Assembly: GCF_024599795.1 (NCBI RefSeq)
Contig: NZ_CP102246.1
Span: forward strand, 1 to 64,000
From: Enterobacter cloacae complex sp. R_G8
Lineage (GTDB): Bacteria; Pseudomonadota; Gammaproteobacteria; Enterobacterales; Enterobacteriaceae
DNA: 64,000 nt
Direction: 5' to 3'
Below are positions 54,096 to 62,844 of this stretch, piece by piece (within the stretch, counting starts at the first letter, position 1; each line of letters begins with the position of its first letter). Both the position numbers and the translations under genes were made by a program. A model generated the notes under the pieces. The model saw only the letters and a list, made by a program, of their open reading frames with translations. It was not told the origin of the DNA and searched no databases.

Positions 54096-55775
54096 ATGAA
54101 ATTTATTGGAAAGCTGCTCGTCTATCTTCTGGTAGCCCTGCTCCTTGTGCTGCTGGCACTTTATATTCTGCTCCAGACCCGCTGGGGTGCGTCACAGGTC
54201 AGCAGTTGGGTCACGGTGAACACCGATTACGAACTCAGTTTCGACCTGATGGACCACCGCTTTTCGTCGCCTTCCCACATCCTTCTGGAAAACGTCACCT
54301 TTGGCCGTGACGGCCAGCCCGCCACCCTGGTGGCTAAAAAAGTCGATATTGGTCTTGGCAGCCGACAGCTCACCGATCCGCTGCATATGGACACCATCAC
54401 CCTGGTCGATGGCACGCTGAATCTCTCTCCGCAGACCGCCCCGCTGCCCTTCCAGGCAGACCGTCTGCAGCTGAACAACATGGCCTTTAACAGCCCCAAC
54501 ACGGAGTGGGATTTAAGCGCGCAAAAAGTGACGGGCGGTGTCAGCCCGTGGCAGCCAGAAGCGGGTAACGTGCTGGGTAAAAACGCACAGATCCAGATGA
54601 GTGCGGGTTCGCTCACCCTGAACGGCGTACCGGCCACCAACGTGCTGATCCAGGGCCAGCTCAACGGCAAGGAGGTGGTGCTGAACACCATCGGCGCCGA
54701 TATGGCGCGCGGCTCACTCACCGGCTCCGCCCTGCGCAACGCTGATGGAAGCTGGATCATCGACACCATGCGCCTGAATGAGATCCGCCTGCAGAGCGAT
54801 AAATCGCTGCTGGATTTCTTTGCGCCGCTCAACACGATCCCCTCTTTGCAGATTGGCCGCCTGGAGGTCACCGACGCGCGCCTGCAGGGGCCAGACTGGG
54901 CAGTCACCGACCTGGATCTCAGCCTGCGCAACCTGACGCTGAGTAAAGGAGACTGGCAGAGCCAGGAGGGGCGTTTATCGATGAACGCCAGCGAATTCAT
55001 TTACGGTTCACTGCATCTGTTCGACCCGATCCTGAATGCGGAATTCTCTTCGCAGGGTGTGGCGCTGCGTCAGTTCACCTCCCGCTGGGAAGGGGGCATG
55101 GTGCGCACCTCCGGCAACTGGCTGCGCGACGGTAAAGCGCTGGTACTGGACGATGTCGCCGTCGCCGGGCTGGAGTACACCCTGCCGCAGAACTGGAAAA
55201 CGCTGTGGATGGATCCGCTGCCGGAATGGCTGAACAGCGTGACGCTGAAGAAATTCGGCCTGAGCCGCAACCTGGTGATCGACATCGATCCGACTTTCCC
55301 GTGGCAGATCACCTCTCTCGATGGCTACGGGGCTAACCTGCAGCTGGCCCAGGACCACAAATGGGGCGTGTGGGGCGGCAGCGCCACGCTGAACGGCGCG
55401 GCGGCCACCTTTAACCGCGTGGACGTGCGACGTCCATCGCTGGCGCTGAACGCCAACGCCGCCACGGTCAATATTACCGACCTGAGCGCCTTTACCGAAA
55501 AAGGCATTCTGGAAGCCACCGCGACGGTTTCACAGCTTGCGCAACGACAGACCACGGTGAGTCTGAATGGGCGCGGCGTACCGCTCAACATCCTGCAGCA
55601 GTGGGGCTGGCCTGCGCTGCCGGTGAGCGGCGACGGTAATATTCAGCTGACTGCCAGCGGTAGCGTGCAGGCGACTGCCCCGCTGAAGCCGACGGTAAAT
55701 GGCAAGCTGAGCGCGGTGAATATGGATAAACAGCAGGTTCAGCAAACCATGACGGGTGGTGTGGTTTCACAATGA
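54096..55775 (+). CDS. yicH: AsmA family protein YicH
   Basis: 559-residue envelope protein with one N-terminal membrane anchor (about 5-27, LLVYLLVALLLVLLALYILL) and a large periplasmic beta-rich region. The AsmA-type repeats of long amphipathic strands (for example the N-terminal DYELSFDLMDHRFSSPSHILL) resemble proteins proposed to move phospholipids between membranes. ATG at 54096; an upstream in-frame start adds eight residues. About ten residues shorter than E. coli YicH. Function not established. Confidence 0.9.
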   Translation: MKFIGKLLVYLLVALLLVLLALYILLQTRWGASQVSSWVTVNTDYELSFDLMDHRFSSPSHILLENVTFGRDGQPATLVAKKVDIGLGSRQLTDPLHMDTITLVDGTLNLSPQTAPLPFQADRLQLNNMAFNSPNTEWDLSAQKVTGGVSPWQPEAGNVLGKNAQIQMSAGSLTLNGVPATNVLIQGQLNGKEVVLNTIGADMARGSLTGSALRNADGSWIIDTMRLNEIRLQSDKSLLDFFAPLNTIPSLQIGRLEVTDARLQGPDWAVTDLDLSLRNLTLSKGDWQSQEGRLSMNASEFIYGSLHLFDPILNAEFSSQGVALRQFTSRWEGGMVRTSGNWLRDGKALVLDDVAVAGLEYTLPQNWKTLWMDPLPEWLNSVTLKKFGLSRNLVIDIDPTFPWQITSLDGYGANLQLAQDHKWGVWGGSATLNGAAATFNRVDVRRPSLALNANAATVNITDLSAFTEKGILEATATVSQLAQRQTTVSLNGRGVPLNILQQWGWPALPVSGDGNIQLTASGSVQATAPLKPTVNGKLSAVNMDKQQVQQTMTGGVVSQ

Positions 55776-55807
55776 ATAAGCCAGGTAGCGGCTACGCGGT
55801 TTTGGTT

Positions 55808-55847
55808 CCCTCTCCCTGTGGGAGAGGGTCAGGGTGAGGGCATCAGA
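55808..55847. repeat. Intergenic GC-rich repeat with hairpin
   Basis: CCCTCTCC and GGAGAGGG form an 8-bp stem around CTGTG, then TCAGGGTGAGGGCATCAG follows. The second block and part of the first are shared with 1721-1751. It lies between the convergent yicH and yicI and may serve as a 3'-end hairpin for yicH. Confidence 0.7.
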
Positions 55848-55860
55848 CCGCACAATACAC

Positions 55861-58179
55861 TTAAAGGTGAACCACCACCTCATCCCCCTCCGCGTTCACC
55901 ACCACGCCCCACTCGCTGCTCGCGTATGCGCCACCTTTCACACCGCTCACCTTCTGCACGTTGCGCAAGCAGACAGACCAGTTCCGCGCTTCACCCGCGC
56001 CGCTAAGGGTTATGGTGTCGCCCTGGCGTGACGCCTTCAACGTAAACGCCACGGAGCCGTCAGCCGCAGGCACTTCACTCACCGCCGTTGCGCCCTCATC
56101 CAGGTAAAACAACTGGAAGGCCGCACCCTCATTCCAGGCGTAGTCCGGCTTCTGCTTGTTATTGCCCAGCGCCAGCAAGGTATTGTCGCGTACATAAACC
56201 GGCAGGCTCATGAAATCGTGCTGCTGCTTATGCCAGCGGCAGCCCTGAACCTCATCGTTGTGCCACAAGTGCGTCCAGCGACCTTCCGGCAGGTAAAACT
56301 GCTCCTCACCCGCCTCAGAGAACACCGGCGCCACCATCAAGGCATCCCCCAGCATGTACTGACGGTCGAGATAGTCACACGCCGGATCGTCCGGGAATTC
56401 CAGCATCATCGCCCGCAGCATCGGCGTGCCATACTCGCGAGCCAGCGCGGCCTGACGATAGAGGTACGGCATCAGCTGGCATTTCAGCTGCGTAAAGTGG
56501 CGCACCACGTCGCAGGACTCATCATCGTACGCCCACGGCACCCGGTAGGATTTGCTCCCGTGCAGGCGGCTGTGGCTGGAGAACAGCCCGAACGCGCACC
56601 AGCGTTTGTAGACGTGCGCCGGGGCGGTATTTTCGAACCCACCGATATCGTGGCTCCAGAACCCGAAGCCGGACAGACCAATCGACAGGCCGCCGCGCAG
56701 GCTTTCCGCCATTGATTCATAGTTGGCATAGCAGTCGCCACCCCAGTGCACCGGGAACTGCTGCGCGCCGACGGACGCCGAACGGGCAAACAGCACCGCC
56801 TCTTCCTCGCCCACCGTCTCTTTCAGCACGTTCCACACCAGTTCGTTATAGATGAAGGCGTAGTGATTGTGCATCTTCTGCGGATCGGATCCGTCAAACC
56901 ACTGCACATCCGTCGGGATACGCTCGCCGAAGTCGGTTTTGAAGCAGTCGACGCCGATATCCACCAGGCCTTTCAGCTTATCGGCGTACCACCGGCACGC
57001 GTCCGGGTTAGTGAAGTCGTAAATCGCCAGCCCGGGCTGCCATTTGTCCCACTGCCACACGCTGCCATCCGGGCGTTTCAGCAGGAAGCCTTTCTCTTTC
57101 AGCTCGTTAAACACCGGCGATTTCTGGCCGATGTACGGGTTGATCCACACGCAGATCTTCAGCCCTTTCTCTTTCAGGCGGCGGATCATCCCTTCCGGGT
57201 CCGGGAAGGTCACCGGGTCCCACTCAAAATCACACCACTGGAAGGCCTTCATCCAGAAGCAGTCGAAGTGGAAGACGTGCAGCGGCAGGTCGCGCTCAGC
57301 CATGCCGTCGATAAAGCGGTTTACCGTCGCTTCGTCGTAGTTGGTGGTAAACGAGGTGGTGAGCCACAGCCCGAACGACCACGCAGGCGGCAGCGCCGGA
57401 CGACCAGTGAACTGCGTGTAGCGGTCCAGGACCGCTTTCGGCGTCGGCCCGTCGATCACAAAATACTCCAGATATTCGCCCTCGACGCTGAACTGCACTT
57501 TGGAGACCTTCTCCGAGCCGATTTCAAACGACACATTTTCCGGATGGTTGACCAGCACGCCGTAGCCGCGGTTGGTGAGATAGAACGGAATATTTTTGTA
57601 GGACTGCTCGGTGCTGGTGCCGCCGTCGCGGTTCCAGGTATCGACCTGCTGACCGTTGCGCACCAGGGCGGTAAAGCGCTCACCGAGGCCATAGACCGTT
57701 TCCCCGACGCCCAGATCCAGACGTTCGAACAGATAGTTGCGATTCGTGTTGCTGTCCTGCACGTAGCCGTTGTTTTTCAGTTCACTGCCGGTGATCCGCT
57801 GGCCGTTACGCATAAAATCGAGCGCCCAGAACTCGCCTTTGGTGACGCGCACGCTGAGATTACCGCTTTTCAGCTCGGCGTATTCGGCGTTATTTACCGT
57901 CTCGACCCGCACGTCCTTAAGCACGTTGAGCGGATAGTGCGGGCCTTTGTCCTGCGCCCCCTGGAAGTGTTCGATGCGCACCCCGACAATCCCTTCCTGC
58001 GGTGCGAAGAGCCGGACGGTGAACATCAACGTATCGAGCTGCCACGCACGTTCCCGGACGTCGCGTGGAGCCACGTACACCACCAGGTCATTGCCCTGCT
58101 GCTCCACGTCGAACACCTGGACCGGATACGTCACGGTCAGGCCAGGTTGAATAAGCCAGTTTCCATCACTGATTTTCAT
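55861..58179 (-). CDS. yicI: Alpha-xylosidase YicI (GH31)
   Basis: Cytosolic hexameric enzyme that releases alpha-xylose from isoprimeverose-type oligosaccharides. The ATG at 58179 gives 772 residues, equal to E. coli; the frame extends 23 codons upstream without a ribosome site. The catalytic nucleophile lies in [12 protein letters not shown] (about D416) and the acid/base Asp in [13 protein letters not shown] (about D482). The substrate pocket segment [18 protein letters not shown] is conserved. In E. coli the xyloside symporter yicJ lies upstream in the operon; here it is missing and selC follows directly. Confidence 0.96.
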   Translation of the reverse strand: MKISDGNWLIQPGLTVTYPVQVFDVEQQGNDLVVYVAPRDVRERAWQLDTLMFTVRLFAPQEGIVGVRIEHFQGAQDKGPHYPLNVLKDVRVETVNNAEYAELKSGNLSVRVTKGEFWALDFMRNGQRITGSELKNNGYVQDSNTNRNYLFERLDLGVGETVYGLGERFTALVRNGQQVDTWNRDGGTSTEQSYKNIPFYLTNRGYGVLVNHPENVSFEIGSEKVSKVQFSVEGEYLEYFVIDGPTPKAVLDRYTQFTGRPALPPAWSFGLWLTTSFTTNYDEATVNRFIDGMAERDLPLHVFHFDCFWMKAFQWCDFEWDPVTFPDPEGMIRRLKEKGLKICVWINPYIGQKSPVFNELKEKGFLLKRPDGSVWQWDKWQPGLAIYDFTNPDACRWYADKLKGLVDIGVDCFKTDFGERIPTDVQWFDGSDPQKMHNHYAFIYNELVWNVLKETVGEEEAVLFARSASVGAQQFPVHWGGDCYANYESMAESLRGGLSIGLSGFGFWSHDIGGFENTAPAHVYKRWCAFGLFSSHSRLHGSKSYRVPWAYDDESCDVVRHFTQLKCQLMPYLYRQAALAREYGTPMLRAMMLEFPDDPACDYLDRQYMLGDALMVAPVFSEAGEEQFYLPEGRWTHLWHNDEVQGCRWHKQQHDFMSLPVYVRDNTLLALGNNKQKPDYAWNEGAAFQLFYLDEGATAVSEVPAADGSVAFTLKASRQGDTITLSGAGEARNWSVCLRNVQKVSGVKGGAYASSEWGVVVNAEGDEVVVHL

Positions 58180-58470
58180 ACTTTCGTCCTCCTGGTTCTG
58201 TAATCCTCTGCTGGCCGTCAGGTGCCTGCCGTGTGGCGATACGGGCACTGAGACCGGTTACAGAGGTTTTAAACTATTGTTTCAGGAGCGAGTATTGCGT
58301 TTTCTGGTTAGCAAATTACGTTTCTTGTTTTTTGTGATCGGGGTAAATGTCGCGGAGCACGAAATGCTAACCTGAGGATTTTCTTAAGAATTAACTGAAA
58401 TGGGGGTGTTCAGGTCAAAAGAGAGGTGAAAAAAGTGTGTCGGGGTATGTGGTAAATGTCTGAAAGTAGC
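58180..58470. other. Noncoding region between yicI and selC
   Basis: About 290 bp with the divergent yicI leader and selC upstream region. AT-rich toward the middle. I see no gene, no remnant of yicJ and no clear repeat. Confidence 0.6.
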
Positions 58471-58476
58471 TATAAT
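58471..58476 (+). promoter_or_regulatory. -10 box of selC
   Basis: TATAAT followed by a GC-rich discriminator GCGCCCCGCC, typical of stringently controlled stable-RNA promoters, 32 bp before the tRNA. The -35 is weak. Confidence 0.7.
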
Positions 58477-58507
58477 GCGCCCCGCCTCCATGTAGCAATG
58501 CAGGCGC

Positions 58508-58602
58508 GGAAGATCGTCATCTCCGGTGAGGTGGCTGGACTTCAAATCCAGTTGGGGACGCCAGCGTTCCCGGGCAGGTTCGACTCCTGTGATCTTCCGC
58601 CA
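58508..58602 (+). tRNA. selC: tRNA-Sec (UCA anticodon)
   Basis: 95-nt tRNA for selenocysteine incorporation at UGA. It has the long acceptor arm (GGAAGATC pairing with GATCTTCC), anticodon TCA at 58542-58544, a long variable arm, GGTTCGACTCC in the T arm and an encoded CCA. It matches E. coli selC except for a few bases in the D and variable arms. It is a known integration site; the accessory island begins at its 3' end. Confidence 0.98.
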
Positions 58603-58773
58603 ATAATGTTCTAAGATAAGCATACCAATCTCAGTCCACATAAGCTGAAAATAGCAGGCACTGAATACGAGTTGTTTGTGTGTGTGCTCCATGAAGAGCT
58701 CATCAGTAATAAACATATCAACTGAGTATTAGGCTCTCGTATTGTAAACGCACCTGCAAAAATAATACTACAA
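58603..58773 (-). ncRNA. Candidate DRT3 noncoding RNA with ACACACACA tract
   Basis: Noncoding 171 bp downstream of the two reverse transcriptases, read on their strand. AATACGAG (58743-58736) pairs perfectly with CTCGTATT (58671-58664), enclosing 64 nt. Inside are hairpin TCAGT/ACTGA, hairpin GCTCT/GGAGC, and immediately after it an exposed ACACACACAAACAA (58685-58672). Directly 3' of the closing stem a further hairpin forms (TCAGTGCC with GGACTGA, 58664-58631). DRT3 systems are reported, as I recall, to use an RNA with a conserved ACACAC template. No own promoter or T-run terminator is evident, so ends are uncertain; it may be processed from the operon mRNA. Confidence 0.65.
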
Positions 58774-60738
58774 TTACTCGTATGCTGATTTCAACTCTTT
58801 TTTAAGTAATAAACGCTCAATACTAACACCATCACTACTCCAATCAACAAACCAGTCCGATAATGATAGTATCTTTAATTCTCGTCCCAGTTCGGAGGCA
58901 GTCATTTTCATATCAAACTCGTTAATTGACACTGTTTGGATGATTTTTTTCTTTAAACCTTTACTTAGATAGGGGCATGCCATGAGATCTAAAAATAAAT
59001 GTGCAGATTCAGAATATATACTGCACTTATATTTTGTTAATTTATTTATCGCGATTTGAATTGATTTGTTATATAAATCCATGTATTTGTCATTATTTTT
59101 AATATAATACAGTATTGATATAATATGGAAATAATTCATATCCTCAATCGCAGCTAGTTCACAGTCAAACAAAAACCAGCAAATTTCTTGTGATGTCAGT
59201 TCGTTATGGATTTCACCCAAGCTGCCAAAAACTATAACCAAATTAATTAATTCAATACCTTGTGGACTTGCTTCATGACCATTTTTTATTATGAAAATAA
59301 GCTCATCCTGTATTTTTTTTAGAATGTCCGTCTTATATTCATACGATAGATTAATTGCGATTCTGTAACACAAAATAGAGATCTGACTTATTAAAAAAGT
59401 GCTTCTTACTCTTTTATCCATAGAGTAAACAAAAAAGGCAACATCGGTGATCACCTTAACAAACTTTGTAATATTTTCACTTTGCTCCTCATCTAAATCT
59501 TTTGTATATTGTAGAACTTCATGCAGTTTATTTTTTACTGTCGTAAAAAAATATCCAACGATACTTTCAAATTTTGTATCGTTTTTTATGACTATTGCTT
59601 TTATATCGCGAATGAGCTTATTTGCAGCGAGACCCGGATTCTTATTATATTTGATAAACGTCACCTTATCATCATCGAAGTCAGCATCGGAATCTTCTTT
59701 TTTATTTTTCCTCGATTCATCAAAGGTATCGAATAATCTGCTGAATACATCTTGCAGATCTTTTTTAGCCATAGATGTACCAGTTAAAAAAGGTGCATCG
59801 AAGTATTCAATTTTAGATTCATTTAGAAATAGCTTTATCTTTTCAAGCTCACATTTGAAAGAAGTTAGAATTTCCATACCAATTTTTTCGTCATTATAGA
59901 ACAAAAAATAATCATCAACATAGCGACGAACTTCAAAATCAGTATTTTTATTTTCTAAATAGACATTTTTATCAATTTTCTGGAGTATTATTTCAGCGAA
60001 AATTCTACTTATTTCAGGGCCTATTAAGATACCATCATTTCTACCAAAATTTGCCGACTCCATTAGGTGTATAAATCTATTTTCGAAATTTTGCGCCCCT
60101 CTATTAGTTTTAGCATAATTTTCATCTTTTACACATTCAGCCAAACGACGGGTCGAAATATTATCAAAACATTTAGATATATCAAACTTGAGAAGTTTTT
60201 TATACTTCTTCTCTAGCCGATGAAATTCATATGAATCATAAAACTTATATAAGAAAGAGTATTTTTTATACACAAAAAAAGAACTAGCATATTTGAAACC
60301 ACGTACTTCATCGTTATTATAGGTTTCAACATCCTCGTCCTTTAAGCCATTTTCTTTTAATTTTAAGCTCGGCTCGTAATACCAACTTGCAACATCGGTT
60401 GGAGCTCTTAATGAGTATTTACTTCGTAAAGTTAAATGGCAAATCAGCGAACTGTACTTTTTATAGAATGCAACAAAATCTTTTTGATTTGAGGGGTGCA
60501 TTAAATACAAAGTCCTTGTATCGCTACCAATTTTGATAATTTTGTAATTTAGTGGGTACGTTTCCCTACCCTCCTGAAATAGAAAGCAAAGCATTTTACT
60601 TTGATTAAAGATCGTGTCTTTTTTATTATAAAAGCCTTCGTTATTCAAAATAACAGGAATTTCATAAGGTAATAATTCTGTCAAAAGAATTCGGTTGTAG
60701 TTATTTTTGTCTATAGCCTGCTTACTTGCTTTTTTCAT
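58774..60738 (-). CDS. drt3b: Antiviral reverse transcriptase Drt3b-like
   Basis: 654-residue reverse transcriptase of the UG (unknown group) class. RT motifs are intact: motif A KFDISKCF (184-191, D186), motif B region DGILIGPEISR (235-245), motif C YVDD (273-276) and motif D near KIKLFLNESK. The C-terminal ~370 residues are a helical extension without a domain I recognise; there is no maturase domain X, integrase or RNase H. The N-terminus carries TELLPYEIPV with E26. Size, partner RT and downstream RNA fit Drt3b (UG8). The ATG overlaps the drt3a stop by 17 bp. Very AT-rich compared with the backbone. Predicted anti-phage role; inferred. Confidence 0.85.
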   Translation of the reverse strand: MKKASKQAIDKNNYNRILLTELLPYEIPVILNNEGFYNKKDTIFNQSKMLCFLFQEGRETYPLNYKIIKIGSDTRTLYLMHPSNQKDFVAFYKKYSSLICHLTLRSKYSLRAPTDVASWYYEPSLKLKENGLKDEDVETYNNDEVRGFKYASSFFVYKKYSFLYKFYDSYEFHRLEKKYKKLLKFDISKCFDNISTRRLAECVKDENYAKTNRGAQNFENRFIHLMESANFGRNDGILIGPEISRIFAEIILQKIDKNVYLENKNTDFEVRRYVDDYFLFYNDEKIGMEILTSFKCELEKIKLFLNESKIEYFDAPFLTGTSMAKKDLQDVFSRLFDTFDESRKNKKEDSDADFDDDKVTFIKYNKNPGLAANKLIRDIKAIVIKNDTKFESIVGYFFTTVKNKLHEVLQYTKDLDEEQSENITKFVKVITDVAFFVYSMDKRVRSTFLISQISILCYRIAINLSYEYKTDILKKIQDELIFIIKNGHEASPQGIELINLVIVFGSLGEIHNELTSQEICWFLFDCELAAIEDMNYFHIISILYYIKNNDKYMDLYNKSIQIAINKLTKYKCSIYSESAHLFLDLMACPYLSKGLKKKIIQTVSINEFDMKMTASELGRELKILSLSDWFVDWSSDGVSIERLLLKKELKSAYE

Positions 60739-61933
60739 ATATATATTCCCTATCCCAACAAGATTTTATTTTATTGAAATCTTCAACATCAATTTCGTGT
60801 ACGACCCTAGAATGAAATCCCTTTGCAAAATAGTGTTTCCGAGGAATGGATTTTAATTTAGCAAGAGTTCCAGAAGATAATCCACTTGGAATAAAGCCTT
60901 TATTTGAAGTAGCTATTCTCATCAAAAATCTATCCAACTCACTAATTTGGGAATGATCATTGATTGCACTGTTATTATAATAAAAGCCAGCTAAAAGATT
61001 TTTCTTATTATCTTGCGTAGTATTTATAATATAATTACCAGTCAGAAACTGTATACGAAGTTCAAATAACTCAATATCTTTATTTTTAAAAAAATCAAGA
61101 TAAGTGAGTATAATTCTAGTCTTTATCTTCTTTATACGCTTGTTAGAAATTTTTATTAACACGTTGTTTTTAGAATGTATCTCATGCATGTAACCTAAAA
61201 AAGTAATACATTGTTTGTTTTTGTATAACAGTGCAGAACTATATTTATGGGTTTTATTTTTATTCAAACACAACCCTAACTTACTTAGTTCTTTCTCTAT
61301 ATGTGAAATATTAATTTCATCATCATGTGTGAATATTACAAAATCATCTACATATCTAGCGTAAAAATAAACGCCAGGCATTCTTCTAATTTCTTCGTCA
61401 AATTTCCTTACAAACAATTCACCTAACGTCGAGCAAAAACTAATACCTCTTGGAATTCCAATGCTTCCTTTAGAGTTCCCGAGGACTTGTTCAATCACAG
61501 CAATATGTCTTAAATCTAAAAGTTTATCTTCTTTTAATTTCCTGATAACTCTGTCGCAATTTATAGATTCATAAAAATCTTTAACATCCCCTTTTATTAT
61601 ATAAAAGGGACTAGTCTCCGTCAGTAGAGCATTTATTTGTTGCGTAATTATATCTCTATTGGATTGTTTTACTTTATATAATCTTTTTAAAGTTTTATTT
61701 ATATATCTTGAATAATATAGACTTGCAATAGTTTGTACTTTGAAAATAGTCTTACCTTTTATATCATATGAAAAGATATCGTCAAAGTTATGGCTTTTAC
61801 TATTTATTAAATCGATAGCTTCTTTAAATGAACTTAAATACTCTTCTTTATTTCTGCCGAGTTTATACCGGATAATATCTTTTAATGATGTCATCCTTAG
61901 AAAAACTTGAGGATTGATGCGCTGATCTAGCAT
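60722..61933 (-). CDS. drt3a: Antiviral reverse transcriptase Drt3a-like
   Basis: 403-residue UG-class reverse transcriptase. With M1 at 61933: motif A IIKGDVKDFY (112-121, D116), motif B GIPRGISFCSTLGEL (159-173), motif C YVDD (194-197), motif D LGLCLNKNKT, and motif E-like ITFLGYMHE. The start at 61933 is chosen because it overlaps the SLATT stop as TAATG; an upstream ATG at 61972 adds 13 residues inside the previous gene. In the DRT3 model this smaller RT (UG3) copies the ACACAC of the ncRNA. Codon use and AT content match the other island genes, not the host backbone. Confidence 0.85.
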   Translation of the reverse strand: MLDQRINPQVFLRMTSLKDIIRYKLGRNKEEYLSSFKEAIDLINSKSHNFDDIFSYDIKGKTIFKVQTIASLYYSRYINKTLKRLYKVKQSNRDIITQQINALLTETSPFYIIKGDVKDFYESINCDRVIRKLKEDKLLDLRHIAVIEQVLGNSKGSIGIPRGISFCSTLGELFVRKFDEEIRRMPGVYFYARYVDDFVIFTHDDEINISHIEKELSKLGLCLNKNKTHKYSSALLYKNKQCITFLGYMHEIHSKNNVLIKISNKRIKKIKTRIILTYLDFFKNKDIELFELRIQFLTGNYIINTTQDNKKNLLAGFYYNNSAINDHSQISELDRFLMRIATSNKGFIPSGLSSGTLAKLKSIPRKHYFAKGFHSRVVHEIDVEDFNKIKSCWDREYIYEKSK

Positions 61934-62598
61934 TATATCACCAATAACTGTTGTAAAACATGCCAAATCCAATAGACTGACACTAAATTAATAAAAATAT
62001 AAAAATATCCAATTAATGAAATATTAAATAAGAAAGCAATTATATCTTTGAAAGGAGAGGTGAGAGAACATTTTTTTAAATTATCTTTTATTTTTTGCGC
62101 AGTTCTATCAATATCACAATGGTTATCATACCCTTTTAATACTTGAGCGTACTCTTCACAAAACCCTTTATATTCAAGATATTCTTGATGCGTAAAGTCC
62201 TTATTTACTGTTTTTTCCGAAGCTTTATAAGAGAATATCTTGCTGTAATGATTTAATTTTTGAGCACATTCATGCATTTTCTCTGCTCTAACCGCATATT
62301 TACAATTGGTGATGATTATTGACAAAGCAAGTAATAATATTGGGATGCAAAGCTGACCTATATTAATATAATCCGCAACAATGACTTTACTTTTAACCAA
62401 CTCAATTGTTATTGATGTAATAATCAATGAAGAAGAAGCAACTATTAGCGCTAAATTTGAGGATTTATCATGGAAATCTAAACGCCTGTGGGCATTAAAT
62501 CTAAAATTTGCGGTACTTATCGCAGATTTTTTTAACATCTCAAAATGTTTACTTTTTTTATCGCTCATATTATCTTCTTTTCGTGTAGAATTAACCAT
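61933..62598 (-). CDS. SLATT-type membrane protein
   Basis: 221-residue protein with two closely spaced membrane helices (about 48-68 and 78-99) followed by a cytosolic helical part with YAVRAEKMHECAQKLNHYS, the pattern of SLATT (SMODS/SLOG-associating 2TM effector) domains. A third hydrophobic helix lies at about 186-214. SLATT proteins are predicted pore-forming effectors in nucleotide-signalling and RT-linked conflict systems. The ATG at 62598 lies in the last codons of the upstream gene; M11 at 62568, behind AGAAG, is an alternative start. Coupled to drt3a by TAATG. A membrane-damaging effector role is inferred. Confidence 0.7.
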   Translation of the reverse strand: MVNSTRKEDNMSDKKSKHFEMLKKSAISTANFRFNAHRRLDFHDKSSNLALIVASSSLIITSITIELVKSKVIVADYINIGQLCIPILLLALSIIITNCKYAVRAEKMHECAQKLNHYSKIFSYKASEKTVNKDFTHQEYLEYKGFCEEYAQVLKGYDNHCDIDRTAQKIKDNLKKCSLTSPFKDIIAFLFNISLIGYFYIFINLVSVYWIWHVLQQLLVI

Positions 62599-62782
62599 TA
62601 GGAATAATACCTTTCCTCAGCAGTTCTTTTCTTGCTAAGTTTTTCAACCAATGAGCAAGACTCACCCCTTCCTCAGCCGCCACGGCATCCAACTGCTCCT
62701 TCAATGCCGGATCAATACGCATCTTAAATTGCGGGGACTGCCCACCGCCTTTTGGTTTTTTTTCGCGCGATATGATTGACAT
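62591..62782 (-). CDS. Small ribbon-helix-helix-like protein
   Basis: 63 residues from the ATG at 62782, behind AGGTGG; upstream starts at 62812 and 62824 would add 10-14 residues. A basic N-terminus (SREKKPKGGG) is followed by a strand-helix-helix pattern FKMRIDPALKEQLDAVAAEE then GVSLAHWLKNLARKELLRKG, typical of Arc/MetJ-like DNA-binding proteins and many antitoxins. Its stop overlaps the SLATT start by 8 bp, so it is probably the first gene of the RT operon. Two direct copies of GAGGCCACCTAnCC lie at its promoter and could be its operator. Autoregulation is inferred. Confidence 0.6.
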   Translation of the reverse strand: MSIISREKKPKGGGQSPQFKMRIDPALKEQLDAVAAEEGVSLAHWLKNLARKELLRKGIIPNG

Positions 62783-62830
62783 GAGGCCACCTATCCATCT
62801 ACTCTGAGCCATATAGGAGGCCACCTAACC
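62783..62830. promoter_or_regulatory. Direct repeat upstream of the RHH gene
   Basis: GAGGCCACCTATCC (62783-62796) and GAGGCCACCTAACC (62817-62830) differ in one base and are 34 bp apart. They lie just ahead of the chosen RHH start and between the divergent RHH and symE genes, fitting an operator for an RHH autorepressor. Confidence 0.45.
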
Positions 62831-62844
62831 CTCCTCTACAAGCA

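Noticed and set aside
56746..58203. 485-residue ORF antisense to yicI
   Set aside because: Exactly opposite an intact GH31 gene of family length; typical high-GC shadow.
58384..58716. 110-residue minus-strand ORF crossing selC
   Set aside because: It runs antisense through the tRNA gene and through the structured region after drt3b; no ribosome site and no recognisable protein features.
58603..61972. Retron, group II intron or diversity-generating retroelement
   Set aside because: No msr/msd-type inverted repeats before the RTs, no maturase/domain X or intron 5' and 3' structures, and no template/variable repeat pair; two different RTs fit DRT3 better.
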